A DNA stretch of 64,000 nucleotides, from the NCBI RefSeq assembly GCF_000621205.1, contig NZ_KK211229.1, positions 190,061-254,060 of the forward strand. The letters are read 5' to 3'. The DNA is from Halotalea alkalilenta DSM 17697. GTDB taxonomy: Bacteria; Pseudomonadota; Gammaproteobacteria; Pseudomonadales; Halomonadaceae. Of this stretch, positions 43,106 through 53,600 are shown one piece after another. Both the position numbers and the translations under genes were made by a program. Every line of letters begins with the position of its first letter. Positions within the stretch are counted from its first letter, which is position 1. The notes below the pieces were generated by a model. That model was not told the DNA's origin. It saw only the letters and a list, made by a program, of their open reading frames with translations, and did not search any database.

Positions 43106-46100
43106 ACGTACTGATCGTCTCGCAGTGTGCCAAGAATGCGCTGAAGGAAACCAGGCGCATCCTCGATCAATTCGCCGAACGACGGGGTGACCGGACCTGG
43201 CAGACCCCGATCACTCAGGCTGGGCTGGACACCCTGCGCAAGCTGCTGCGCAGACGAGCACGCAGAAATACCGCAGTGGCGTGCCATTGGATTCGCGGGC
43301 GGGATCACAGTGAGCTCTTGTGGATCGTCGGTGACGCTTCACGCTTCAATAGCTGCGGCGCGGTACCGACCAATACCACGCAGCGAAATATCCTACGAAG
43401 CAATGACGAAAACGACTGGCACAGCGGCGAGGACATCAAGCTGCTGGCTCAGATGGCGGCGCTGCTGCACGACCTGGGCAAGGCCAGCGAGGCGTTCCAG
43501 CAACGGCTGCGCCAGCGGGTGCTGGAGAAAAATCTCTATCGCCACGAATGGGTATCTCTGCGCCTGTTCCTCGCCTTCGTCGGCACGGACGACGACCCCA
43601 CCTGGCTGCACCGCCTGGCCGAACCCAGCGCGCAGGACGATGCCAGTTGGCTGGCCCAGGGCCGCTACCTGCGCGATGGGCTGGATGCCGAGGCCCCACC
43701 GCCTTTCAAGAATCTGCCGCCACTAGCAGCTGCCATTGCTTGGCTGGTGCTGACCCACCACCGCCTGCCGGTGATGCCGGTATACGAGGTCAGCACTGGC
43801 CAGCAAGGTTGGCTGGGCAGGAGGTCGCCGACCTTCAATCCAGCCCAATTGCCCGATCTGCTCGACAAAATCGGCCACGACTGGAACGAACTGCGCCAGA
43901 GCGCCGTCGAAACCGATATCGCGGCCTATTGGCAGTTCACCCACGACCTGCCAGTGCTGCTGCCCAAATGGCGAACCCAGGCGGCCAAGCTGGCCACCCG
44001 CCTGCAAGCGCTGTACGCCAAGGCCGGCAAGGGCGACTGGCTGAACAACCCCTACGTCATGCACCTGGCACGCCTGAGCCTGATGCTTGCCGACCATCAC
44101 TACTCCAGCCTGCCGGCGAGTTCCGCCGAGCGCGTGCGTGGCGACGGCCCGGAGGCGCTGTATGCCAATACCGACAAGGACGGCAGCCTGAAGCAGCCGC
44201 TGGACGAACACTTGCTCGGCGTCGCCCGCCTGGCCGGCAGCATAAGCCACGGCCTGTCCGGTTTTGAGCACCATCTGCCGCGCCTGGCGCGTCATCGGGG
44301 TCTGAAGAAACGCAGCAACAGCGAGCGTTTCCGCTGGCAGGATAAGGCCGCCGATGCCGCCGGTGCCTTGCGAGAGCAGGCCGCCGGGCAAGGCGCCTTC
44401 ATCGTCAACATGGCCTCCACCGGCCGCGGCAAGACCCTGGCCAATGCCCGTGTCCTGTACAACCTGGCCGATCCGCAGCACGGCCTGCGCGCCACCTTCG
44501 CCCTGGGCCTACGTACCCTGACCCTGCAAACCGGGCGCAGCTACCGTGAAGACCTGCACCTGGGCGAGGACGAACTAGCGATCCGCGTCGGCGGCAGCGC
44601 CAGCCGAGCACTCTTTGAGTATCACCAGGCCCAGGCCGAAAACAGCGGCTCGGCGTCGATCCAGCAATTGCTCGAAGAAGACAGCCATGTGCTCTACGAA
44701 GGTCAGCCCGTCGATCATCCGCTGCTGGCCAGAGCGATGCACGAAGAACGCATCCGATCCCTGCTCTCTGCTCCTATGCTGGCCTGCACCATCGACCACC
44801 TGATGCCGGCTACCGAGGCTCAGCGCGCCGGGCGGCAGATCGCCCCTATGCTTCGGCTGATGAGCAGCGATCTGGTTCTCGATGAGCTGGACGACTTCGA
44901 CCTTGCCGACCTGCCGGCGCTGACCCGCCTGGTGTATTGGGCCGGGCTGCTCGGCAGCCGAGTTCTGCTGTCCTCGGCGACCCTGCCACCGTCCCTGGTG
45001 GACGGCATGTTCCAGGCCTACCGCGCCGGCCGCCTGCACTACCAGCGCAATCGCGGTTTCCACGGTGGGCTGGACGGCCCACTGGACGGCCCACTGGACA
45101 TCCCCTGCCTGTGGCTGGATGAGTTCGGCGTGCAGCGGGCGAGCTGCGCCGAGGCCAAGGGCTTCGCCGACGAGCATGCACGCTTCGTACAGAGCCGGGT
45201 ACAGGCGCTGACCCGCGCCAACGAACGCGATGGTGCGATGCGCCGCGGCGAGCTGCTACCGCTACGCATCGAGGCGCAGCAGGAGCAGGCGGTGCGTTGC
45301 GCCTTCGCCGCCGAAGTGCGCACGGCCATCGTCGAGGCGCACGACCGCCATGCCGAATCATGCCCGCACAGCGGCAAGCGGGTCAGCTTCGGCCTGGTGC
45401 GTATGGCCAATATCGAGCCGCTGTTCGAGGTCGCTCAGGAACTGCTGCACCTGGGCGCGCCGGAAGACCACCGCATCCACCTGTGCGTCTACCACGCACG
45501 CTTTCCGCTGCTGTTGCGTTCGGCCATCGAGCAGCGCCTCGACACCAGCCTAGACCGGCGCAAGGCCGAGGCCATCTACGACCAAGCGGAAATACGCTAT
45601 GCCATCGACGCGACGCCCGAGCACAACCATCTGTTCGTGGTGCTCGGCTCGCCGGTCACCGAGGTGGGCCGCGACCATGACTACGACTGGGCGGTAGTCG
45701 AGCCTTCGTCGATGCGCTCACTGATCCAGCTCGCCGGACGCGTGCAACGGCACCGCAACCAGCCCTGCCGGACGCCGAACATCCTGATCTTCGATACCAA
45801 CCTACGCCACTTTTCCCCGGCCAGGGGACGCGACGGCCAGCCACTGGCGGCCTTTGTGCGGCCTGGTTTCGAGGATGAGCGCGGCCTGGCCGATGCACCC
45901 TTCCGCCTCACCAGCCACCGCCTGGGCAAACTGCTGCACCCGGACGAATACCGCACTATCGGCGCCACCCCGCGCATCCAGCCGCGTCCAGCACGGGACT
46001 GGCAACCCAAGCGCAGCCTGGTCGACCTGGAACATGCCCGCCTGGCCGAGCGGATGCTGCCCAAGCCCCGAGCCACGACATCAACCACATCGCGCTTCGC

Positions 46101-46524
46101 CAAGCCTGACGGTTTCGATCTCGATGCTGCCTGCGCCTGGCAATTCCCCCGCGCCTCCCTGACCTGGGTTCTGCCACAGCAGCAGCCGTTCCGCGACGAT
46201 CCGGGCCACGAGACCGAATTGGTGCTGCTCCCCGACGAAGACCAGGAGCGGCTGCTGATCCACCGTATCCATGAGCAGGCCCAGCGCGGCAAGCCAGCGA
46301 TCTACACCGCCGCCGAAAGCCTGGTGGAACACCTGCGCTTGACGTTCGGCCCTAGGATCGGCCCCTGGGGCCAGGACGACCTGCTGGAACTGCTGACCGA
46401 ACAGGTTGAAGCGCAGCGCCTGCCGCTGGAGCTATGCGCCCAGCGCTTTACCACGGTCAGCGTGCCGGACAGTACGCAGGGCTGGCGCTATCACCCGTTG
46501 CTGGGGTTTGCGAAGAAGAAATGA
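43102..46524 (+). CDS. cas3: Cas2-Cas3 fusion, type I-F nuclease-helicase
   Basis: This 1140-residue protein begins with a Cas2-like domain (MNVLIVSQCAKNALKETRRIL, roughly residues 1-95), then an HD nuclease domain with LLHDLGKASEAF (His123-Asp124), a Walker A motif STGRGKTLANARV near residue 440, the DExD-type LVLDELDDFDL near residue 590, SSATLPP (motif III), and the late QLAGRVQRHRNQP (motif VI). It acts in adaptation with Cas1 and degrades DNA bound by the Csy complex. The start is GTG, coupled to cas1 by a four-base overlap. No disrupting mutation is seen. Confidence 0.96.
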   Translation: MNVLIVSQCAKNALKETRRILDQFAERRGDRTWQTPITQAGLDTLRKLLRRRARRNTAVACHWIRGRDHSELLWIVGDASRFNSCGAVPTNTTQRNILRSNDENDWHSGEDIKLLAQMAALLHDLGKASEAFQQRLRQRVLEKNLYRHEWVSLRLFLAFVGTDDDPTWLHRLAEPSAQDDASWLAQGRYLRDGLDAEAPPPFKNLPPLAAAIAWLVLTHHRLPVMPVYEVSTGQQGWLGRRSPTFNPAQLPDLLDKIGHDWNELRQSAVETDIAAYWQFTHDLPVLLPKWRTQAAKLATRLQALYAKAGKGDWLNNPYVMHLARLSLMLADHHYSSLPASSAERVRGDGPEALYANTDKDGSLKQPLDEHLLGVARLAGSISHGLSGFEHHLPRLARHRGLKKRSNSERFRWQDKAADAAGALREQAAGQGAFIVNMASTGRGKTLANARVLYNLADPQHGLRATFALGLRTLTLQTGRSYREDLHLGEDELAIRVGGSASRALFEYHQAQAENSGSASIQQLLEEDSHVLYEGQPVDHPLLARAMHEERIRSLLSAPMLACTIDHLMPATEAQRAGRQIAPMLRLMSSDLVLDELDDFDLADLPALTRLVYWAGLLGSRVLLSSATLPPSLVDGMFQAYRAGRLHYQRNRGFHGGLDGPLDGPLDIPCLWLDEFGVQRASCAEAKGFADEHARFVQSRVQALTRANERDGAMRRGELLPLRIEAQQEQAVRCAFAAEVRTAIVEAHDRHAESCPHSGKRVSFGLVRMANIEPLFEVAQELLHLGAPEDHRIHLCVYHARFPLLLRSAIEQRLDTSLDRRKAEAIYDQAEIRYAIDATPEHNHLFVVLGSPVTEVGRDHDYDWAVVEPSSMRSLIQLAGRVQRHRNQPCRTPNILIFDTNLRHFSPARGRDGQPLAAFVRPGFEDERGLADAPFRLTSHRLGKLLHPDEYRTIGATPRIQPRPARDWQPKRSLVDLEHARLAERMLPKPRATTSTTSRFAKPDGFDLDAACAWQFPRASLTWVLPQQQPFRDDPGHETELVLLPDEDQERLLIHRIHEQAQRGKPAIYTAAESLVEHLRLTFGPRIGPWGQDDLLELLTEQVEAQRLPLELCAQRFTTVSVPDSTQGWRYHPLLGFAKKK

Positions 46525-46573
46525 AACCAGGGATAGAAAAAGGGTTTCTCGATGACACGAACAGGAGCCGCTC

Positions 46574-47935
46574 ATGCCAGATGCTGAAGAACGAACACAA
46601 CGCTTCCGCCAAACCATCGCTAACTTCATCAATGAACGGCGCGATGCCAAGCTCAAGGGCTTGAACGTAGAAGTCGTCGCCCTGGCAGCGGACAAATACG
46701 ACTATCACGCTTGGCTGGCCGATGCCGCGCGGCGGGTGGCACAGATCCAGGCGGTCACCCATGTGCTCAAGGCCACCCATCCCGATGCCCGTGGCAGCAG
46801 TCTGTATATCGACCCGCAGGCATTGCCATCACGTAGCGAAATCGGCAGTCATCAACTAGGCCAGAATTACGAAACGGATATCGTCGGCAACGCCGCCGCC
46901 CTGGATGTCTACAAATTCCTCAAGCTGGATGTCGAGGGCCGGCGCCTGCTCGACTGGCTGGAGGCCGATGACGGCGACCTGCTCGCCGCTCTGCACGAAG
47001 ACCCGGGCATCGCCAGCCAATGGGCCGCCGCCTTCAAGGGGCTGACCCGCCCCGCCGATACCCTGGCCTCCCACGGCCTGGCCAAGCAGGTCTACTGGAG
47101 CGTTTCCGGCGAACCCGCCGACGACAGCGGCTACCACCTGCTGCAACCGCTGTTCTCTAGCAGCCTGGCCCATGCCGTGCATCAGGAGATCAACGACGCC
47201 CGCTTCGGCGAGGCCAGCAAGGAAGCCCGCCAGGCCAAGGGCGGCAAGAAGCCCCATGAAGGTGTCTACCGCGACTACCGCAACCTGGTGGTGCGCAAGC
47301 TAGGCGGTACCAAGCCGCAAAACATCAGCCAGTTGAACAGCGAGCGCGGCGGGCTCAACTACCTGCTGCCCTCGCTGCCACCGCGATGGAACCAGGACCG
47401 CCCCCGGCAGTTCCTGGTCATCGACTCGGCGCTGGAACGCTTTCGTCGCTACGAAGGCGTCAACGAACTGCTGGAAGCCTTGCTGGCCCTGCTGACCAGT
47501 AATCCCAAGCCGACCCTGGATACCCGCGTCAAACGCGAACGTATCGAACGTGCCCTGGGCCTGTCGCTGGCCGCCTTCGGCCTGGCCAGCCGGCAACTGT
47601 TCCAACCGGGCTGGAGCCGCGATGCGGACTGCCGCCTGCCACTGTGCGAGAGAATCTGGCTCGACCCTGAGCGCAGCGAATTGCCAGTCCGCGAAGAAGA
47701 GGGCCCCAGGCAGGATGATGAAACCTTCATCGCCGCCTTCGAGTGGAAGGACTGGCCGGACGAAGTGGCCCACCGCTTCGGCAACTGGCTCAACACCATC
47801 CTGCTTCAACACGAGCTGCCGGTGGGCGATGCCGAGCACGCGCACTGGGCCCGCCAGGCGCTGATCGACGCCGAGTGGCCCGCCCCCATGCAGCGCCGCG
47901 CACGGCCCACGGACCAGGAGGTGGCGCATGGCTGA
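46574..47935 (+). CDS. csy1: Csy1 (Cas8f), type I-F Csy complex large subunit
   Basis: This 453-residue protein has the Csy1 N terminus (TQRFRQTIANFINERRDAKLKGL), then VTHVLKATHPDARGSSLY, HQLGQNYETDIVGNAAALDVYKFLKLDVEGR, QVYWSVSGEPADDSGYHLLQPLFSSSLAH, and VVRKLGGTKPQNISQLNSERGGLNYLLPSLPPRW. It recognises the PAM and the crRNA 5' end together with Csy2. It starts 49 bases after cas2-3 with AGGAG upstream and overlaps csy2 by eight bases. Confidence 0.95.
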   Translation: MPDAEERTQRFRQTIANFINERRDAKLKGLNVEVVALAADKYDYHAWLADAARRVAQIQAVTHVLKATHPDARGSSLYIDPQALPSRSEIGSHQLGQNYETDIVGNAAALDVYKFLKLDVEGRRLLDWLEADDGDLLAALHEDPGIASQWAAAFKGLTRPADTLASHGLAKQVYWSVSGEPADDSGYHLLQPLFSSSLAHAVHQEINDARFGEASKEARQAKGGKKPHEGVYRDYRNLVVRKLGGTKPQNISQLNSERGGLNYLLPSLPPRWNQDRPRQFLVIDSALERFRRYEGVNELLEALLALLTSNPKPTLDTRVKRERIERALGLSLAAFGLASRQLFQPGWSRDADCRLPLCERIWLDPERSELPVREEEGPRQDDETFIAAFEWKDWPDEVAHRFGNWLNTILLQHELPVGDAEHAHWARQALIDAEWPAPMQRRARPTDQEVAHG

Positions 47936-48944
47936 GTGCCCGCACTTCGAACACCTACTAGTACTGCCACGCTTGCGAGTACAGAACGCCAACGCCATTT
48001 CCAGCCCGCTGACCCACGGATTCCCTTCGATCACCGCCTTCCTCGGCCTGATGTGGGCGCTGGAACGCAAGACCCGGACGAGCGGACTGGACCTGCAGTT
48101 CAATGCCGTTGGCGTGATCGCCCACCAGCACCAGGAGCAGATCACAGATAGCGGCTTCGTCAACACCTTCCGCCTGACCCGTAACCCGCTCATTCAAAGA
48201 GATCAAAAGCAGCTGATAGATAAAGACGGAAAGACCTCAACTCCTGCGATCGTCGAAGAAGGGCGTATCCATCTGGAGCTTAGCCTGGTCTTCGCCGTGC
48301 GCAGTCAAGCGCTAGAGGAAGAACAGAGTGCCCCAGGCATCGTCATACAGGTGCGCGAGCAGCTCGGGCAGATGCGTCTTGCCGGCGGCAGCCTGGTCGA
48401 GTCCTCGGCGCCGCGCAGACGGCAGCTCCCCTATGTGGTGCGCCTGACCGGCGATACAGAGGGCCGGCAAAGGCTGTTCGACCAGCTCAAGCTGCGCCTG
48501 CTGCCGGGGTTTGCCCTGGTGGAACGGCCGGACCTACTCGAACAGCGCCACCAGGAATTGCTCGCAAGGCAACCCGAGACCTCACGGCTGGATGCCTGGC
48601 TGTCCCTGGCGCGGATCAACTGGCACTGGGAGACCGCAAAGGACGAAGGCAAAGGCGAATGGCAACACGACCGCCAAGACCTCGGCTGGATCGTGCCCAT
48701 CCCTCTAGGCTACGGCGCCCTGAGCGAACTGCAGGACGCCGGCAGCGTGATCAATTCCCGCGACAGCCAGACCCCGTTCCGTTTCGTCGAGAGCCTCTAT
48801 GGCATCGGCCAGTGGCTCAGCCCACACCGCCTGCACAACCCGCAACAACTGCTCTGGTATGCCGACAGCCAGCCCGATGACGGCTTGTATCGCTGCCGCA
48901 ACGACTACAAGCCAACGCCGGTACTTGAATTCGACTTCGACTGA
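47928..48944 (+). CDS. csy2: Csy2 (Cas5f), type I-F Csy complex subunit
   Basis: This 338-residue RAMP-type protein has the Csy2 start [39 protein letters not shown], with the [13 protein letters not shown] block, followed by [20 protein letters not shown] and a C-terminal block with [16 protein letters not shown] and [18 protein letters not shown]. It binds the crRNA 5' handle beside Csy1. It overlaps csy1 by eight bases and is followed 22 bases later by csy3. Confidence 0.95.
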   Translation: MAECPHFEHLLVLPRLRVQNANAISSPLTHGFPSITAFLGLMWALERKTRTSGLDLQFNAVGVIAHQHQEQITDSGFVNTFRLTRNPLIQRDQKQLIDKDGKTSTPAIVEEGRIHLELSLVFAVRSQALEEEQSAPGIVIQVREQLGQMRLAGGSLVESSAPRRRQLPYVVRLTGDTEGRQRLFDQLKLRLLPGFALVERPDLLEQRHQELLARQPETSRLDAWLSLARINWHWETAKDEGKGEWQHDRQDLGWIVPIPLGYGALSELQDAGSVINSRDSQTPFRFVESLYGIGQWLSPHRLHNPQQLLWYADSQPDDGLYRCRNDYKPTPVLEFDFD

Positions 48945-48966
48945 CTCGCTTAAAAGGAATTTCATC

Positions 48967-49998
48967 ATGTCCAAAGACCTCAAGACCGCTTCCGTTCTAG
49001 CCTTCGAACGCAAGCTAGACCCGTCTGATGCCCTGCTCTCCTCTGGGGACTGGGGCCAGCGCGACGACGCCACGCGCTGGAGCCCAGTGGCCATCCGCGA
49101 GAAGTCCGTGCGTGGCACCATCTCCAACCGCCTCAAGACCAAGGACCAGGATCCGACCAAGCTGGACGCCGCCATCGAGAACCCCAATCCTCAGACCGTC
49201 GACGTCGCCGCCCTGCCGGCTGACGCCGACACGCTCAAGGTCCACTTTACCCTGCGCGTACTGGCCGGGACTGGCCAGCCTTCAGCCTGCAACGACAGCG
49301 ACTACCGGCAGAAACTGCTCGACACGGTAAAGAGCTACGTGGATGCCAATGGCTTTGCCGAACTGGCCCGGCGCTATGCTCATAACCTGGCCAACGGACG
49401 CTTCCTGTGGCGCAACCGCATCGGCGCCGAGCAGATAGAAGTGCGCATCGTCCATCTAGTCGACGGACAAGCGCAGAACGAATGGCGCTTCGACGCCTTC
49501 TCCCTGTCGCTGCGCGGCTTCGATACGTCAGCCGATGGCCAGTTGGCCGCTGACTTAGCACAACTGGCCACGCTGATCGCCGAGGGGCTAGCGGGAAAAC
49601 GCCATGTGCTGCTGCAGGTCACTGGCTTCGTCCGGGCTGGTGCCGGGCAGGAAGTCTTTCCCTCCCAGGAACTGATCCTCAATCGTGGCCGAGGCGACAA
49701 GAGCAAGACCCTCTATCAGGTAGATGACGTCGCCGGCATCCACTCACAAAAGATCGGCAACGCCCTGCGCAGCATCGACACTTGGTATCCGGAAGCCTCC
49801 CTAAACGGCCCGATCGCGGTGGAGCCCTATGGCTCGGTTACCACCCAGGGCAAGGCCTACCGCCAACCCAAGCAAAAGCAGGACTTCTATTCCCTGCTGG
49901 ATGCCTGGGTGCTGAAGGACAAGGTTCCCGAACTCGACCAGCAACACTTCGTGATCGCCACGCTGATTCGTGGTGGCGTGTTCGGTGAGGCGGGGTGA
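48967..49998 (+). CDS. csy3: Csy3 (Cas7f), type I-F crRNA-backbone subunit
   Basis: This 343-residue protein is the repeated backbone subunit of the Csy surveillance complex. Typical blocks are [68 protein letters not shown] and [19 protein letters not shown] precedes the ATG at 48967. In Pseudomonas six copies assemble on each crRNA. The 4-base gap to csy4 suggests co-translation. Confidence 0.96.
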   Translation: MSKDLKTASVLAFERKLDPSDALLSSGDWGQRDDATRWSPVAIREKSVRGTISNRLKTKDQDPTKLDAAIENPNPQTVDVAALPADADTLKVHFTLRVLAGTGQPSACNDSDYRQKLLDTVKSYVDANGFAELARRYAHNLANGRFLWRNRIGAEQIEVRIVHLVDGQAQNEWRFDAFSLSLRGFDTSADGQLAADLAQLATLIAEGLAGKRHVLLQVTGFVRAGAGQEVFPSQELILNRGRGDKSKTLYQVDDVAGIHSQKIGNALRSIDTWYPEASLNGPIAVEPYGSVTTQGKAYRQPKQKQDFYSLLDAWVLKDKVPELDQQHFVIATLIRGGVFGEAG

Positions 49999-50002
49999 TG
50001 CG

Positions 50003-50566
50003 ATGAACCGCTATCTCGATATTCGCCTTAGGCCAGATCCCGAATTCAGTGCCGCCCTATTGATGGGCGCACTGTACGGCAAATTGCATCGCACGCTGTT
50101 CGATCTGCATTCCGCCGATATTGGCGTGAGTTTTCCCAAGCACGGACTCAAGCCGAGAACGATCGGTGATGTACTCCGCCTTCACGGCAACACCGAGTCG
50201 CTGCAAAGGATGATGGCGCGGAACTGGCTGAACGGTATGCGCGACCACGCCATCATCGGTGAGATGCTCCCGGTACCCGAGGCGGTGCAATATAGAATCG
50301 TGTCCCGGCGTCAATTCAAGACCAATGTAGAAAGGCTACGTCGACGCCGTGCCAAGCGGCATGGCGAAACCCTCGAGCAAGCCCGCGCGCAAATCCCCGA
50401 TAGTGTCGAGAGGACAGTGCAGCTCCCGTTCATTCAACTCAACAGCCGAAGTACCGCCCAGCGGTTCTGCCTATTCATCGAACATGGCGAGTTGCGTCAT
50501 ACAGCGGCTGAAGGAACATTCAACCAATATGGCTTGAGCAACAATGCCACCGTACCCTGGTTTTGA
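50003..50566 (+). CDS. csy4: Csy4 (Cas6f), type I-F crRNA-processing endoribonuclease
   Basis: This is a 187-residue ribonuclease that cuts pre-crRNA at the base of the repeat hairpin and stays on the 3' end. The catalytic His is at position 29 (GKLHRTLF), exactly as in Pseudomonas Csy4. An Arg-rich helix (RLRRRRAKRHGETLEQARAQIP) reads the hairpin. The C terminus FNQYGLSNNATVPWF matches the family. The hairpin CTGCC/GGCAG is present in both arrays' repeats. Last gene of the cas operon, 131 bases before array 2. Confidence 0.96.
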   Translation: MNRYLDIRLRPDPEFSAALLMGALYGKLHRTLFDLHSADIGVSFPKHGLKPRTIGDVLRLHGNTESLQRMMARNWLNGMRDHAIIGEMLPVPEAVQYRIVSRRQFKTNVERLRRRRAKRHGETLEQARAQIPDSVERTVQLPFIQLNSRSTAQRFCLFIEHGELRHTAAEGTFNQYGLSNNATVPWF

Positions 50567-50697
50567 CCCTCTTTTTCGGCGCTCACATAGATTTTAGAAA
50601 AATCAAAGAGTTACGGCGCCATTGCTGAAAAATGGGCAAGGGGCCGTCGTGGTGTTTTTTCTTCTTAAAATCAGACGGTTATAGGATTTATCGTCTA
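50567..50697 (+). promoter_or_regulatory. Leader of CRISPR array 2
   Basis: An AT-rich stretch between csy4 and the first repeat. AATCAAAGAGTTA (50601-50613) is a perfect IHF consensus 84 bases before the repeat. AATCAGACGGTTA (50669-50681), one mismatch, lies 16 bases before it. Over the last 29 bases, 21 match leader 1. GTTACGG at 50610-50616 is also shared at the same distance. Confidence 0.85.
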
Positions 50698-53600
50698 GTT
50701 CGCTGCCGCATAGGCAGCTCAGAAAACCACCGGCGCCGAAATCTCGGCGTTCGTTCCGTTCGCTGCCGCATAGGCAGCTCAGAAAAACCGCGCAGTCGAT
50801 CCGGTCGAGATCGTCAAGTTCGCTGCCGCATAGGCAGCTCAGAAAATCCGAAGAGGATATGCGACGACGCGCTGGACGTTCGCTGCCGCATAGGCAGCTC
50901 AGAAAATCGACTATTTCATTGAGGCTGAGTCACGCCCGTTCGCTGCCGCATAGGCAGCTCAGAAAAACACGTGACCTCTACGGAGACTGAAAACTTCGTT
51001 CGCTGCCGCATAGGCAGCTCAGAAAATCATCATCCTCTAGCCACTTCGCATGCCGATGTTCGCTGCCGCATAGGCAGCTCAGAAATCAACGGTGACTGCG
51101 AACATCTCGGTGCTTTCGTTCGCTGCCGCATAGGCAGCTCAGAAAAGCGAGCTCAACCAGAGCAAAGCGGCTATCGGGTTCGCTGCCGCATAGGCAGCTC
51201 AGAAAATCTCATGCCCTCGGTGCGTTTCGATGAGTCCGTTCGCTGCCGCATAGGCAGCTCAGAAAAATGACGTCGGATTCATTGCCCGGCGCAGGCCGTT
51301 CGCTGCCGCATAGGCAGCTCAGAAAATCTGCAGGATCATGAACATTTCCCGTGTATCGTTCGCTGCCGCATAGGCAGCTCAGAAATGTCGCAGATAGTTG
51401 TTGTAGGTCTGGGTGCCGTTCGCTGCCGCATAGGCAGCTCAGAAAAAGAAGTACGAGCAGGAGGTGTCAGGTGCAAGGTTCGCTGCCGCATAGGCAGCTC
51501 AGAAACGTATATGCGCGAGGTATCGCATGAATATCAGGTTCGCTGCCGCATAGGCAGCTCAGAAATAGCGAGGGCCGCTGGCTCAAGGCTATAGGAGTGT
51601 TCGCTGCCGCATAGGCAGCTCAGAAATTCGTCAAGCCACGACCGACGTGCTGCCCGAGGTTCGCTGCCGCATAGGCAGCTCAGAAAAGTGCGTCGGCGAA
51701 CTTGTCGCGCAGGGCATATGTTCGCTGCCGCATAGGCAGCTCAGAAATTCGGGCACGCGGATCTCCGCAACCCGAGATTTGTTCGCTGCCGCATAGGCAG
51801 CTCAGAAATTCCATCGGAACCGGTTGCGGCTGGGCCAGTAGTTCGCTGCCGCATAGGCAGCTCAGAAAGAAGAGCGGGACATCACGCCGCCGCGAGACCC
51901 GTTCGCTGCCGCATAGGCAGCTCAGAAAGAGCTGTTTGCCGAGCGCGCACGGCTGGCCGCGTTCGCTGCCGCATAGGCAGCTCAGAAACTCGCGCTAGGG
52001 CCATTTGGCGGGGCGACGGGGTTCGCTGCCGCATAGGCAGCTCAGAAAAACGCAAGATCAAAGCCGCTCTTGGAACACGTGTTCGCTGCCGCATAGGCAG
52101 CTCAGAAATTCATGCGCCGATTCAACAATGTGCTGTTTGAGTTCGCTGCCGCATAGGCAGCTCAGAAATGTCTGGTATGGCTCTGTGTCACGGCTGGGGA
52201 GTTCGCTGCCGCATAGGCAGCTCAGAAAATCACCATGCCAAATAAGATGCCGAGCATGACGTTCGCTGCCGCATAGGCAGCTCAGAAAGTTTGCAGTCAC
52301 TACTCCGGAGCCGTCGATTGGTTCGCTGCCGCATAGGCAGCTCAGAAACCGCTGTCCGAACCATGCCTCCATCTGCTTCTGTTCGCTGCCGCATAGGCAG
52401 CTCAGAAATGCACAATTGAGCCGACCAAAATACTCTCTGAGTTCGCTGCCGCATAGGCAGCTCAGAAAAGGAGGAGCGACTCGTCCGACAATCGAAAAGC
52501 GTTCGCTGCCGCATAGGCAGCTCAGAAATGGCTGGCCTACGTGCTGCGCAAGGCGGGCTAGTTCGCTGCCGCATAGGCAGCTCAGAAACATTCGCGAGGC
52601 GCGCTGCATCTCACGCTGATGTTCGCTGCCGCATAGGCAGCTCAGAAATTGCGCCGCGAAATCGAGCTCGGCGAGCGTGCGTTCGCTGCCGCATAGGCAG
52701 CTCAGAAATATCGGCAGTACGTGATGAGCGACCTATCGGCGTTCGCTGCCGCATAGGCAGCTCAGAAATTGAAGGGGCGAAGGTCACTTTCGCTCATCTG
52801 GTTCGCTGCCGCATAGGCAGCTCAGAAAATCGATCAATTTGAACAGATGATCGCCATGGCGTTCGCTGCCGCATAGGCAGCTCAGAAACAGCAGCTGCAG
52901 CAGCAATCCGCCGACCTCGAGTTCGCTGCCGCATAGGCAGCTCAGAAAAAAGTCCCCTACCCTCGATCGAATCCCCGAGCGTTCGCTGCCGCATAGGCAG
53001 CTCAGAAAGAAGACTGGCGTGATGCGTATCTGAAGGTGTGCGTTCGCTGCCGCATAGGCAGCTCAGAAATCACGTTAGCGGGATATTAAAGCAGCCGGAC
53101 GGTTCGCTGCCGCATAGGCAGCTCAGAAAAGCCGAAGCGCGCACGTCGCGGCGAGCCTGCTGTTCGCTGCCGCATAGGCAGCTCAGAAAATCGACGCTCC
53201 ATCCGCCTTGGGTGCAGCATCGTTCGCTGCCGCATAGGCAGCTCAGAAATGCGGGCCCTGTGGTTACAGGTCGAGATGGTCGTTCGCTGCCGCATAGGCA
53301 GCTCAGAAATCATCCTGGCGGAGGTAGCGGAACTCGAGTCCGTTCGCTGCCGCATAGGCAGCTCAGAAAACCTACTGCATACAGCCGGCCCTGCACGCTA
53401 CGTTCGCTGCCGCATAGGCAGCTCAGAAAGCCGGGCTTTCGCACGAGACTCAGCACCGGAGGTTCGCTGCCGCATAGGCAGCTCAGAAAGAGCTCCGATC
53501 CAGGCTAGCTGCCGCCGAAGCGTTCGCTGCCGCATAGGCAGCTCAGAAAAGAGGAGAGCCCAGCGGCGCTGTCCAGATATGGTTCGCTGCCGCATAGGCA

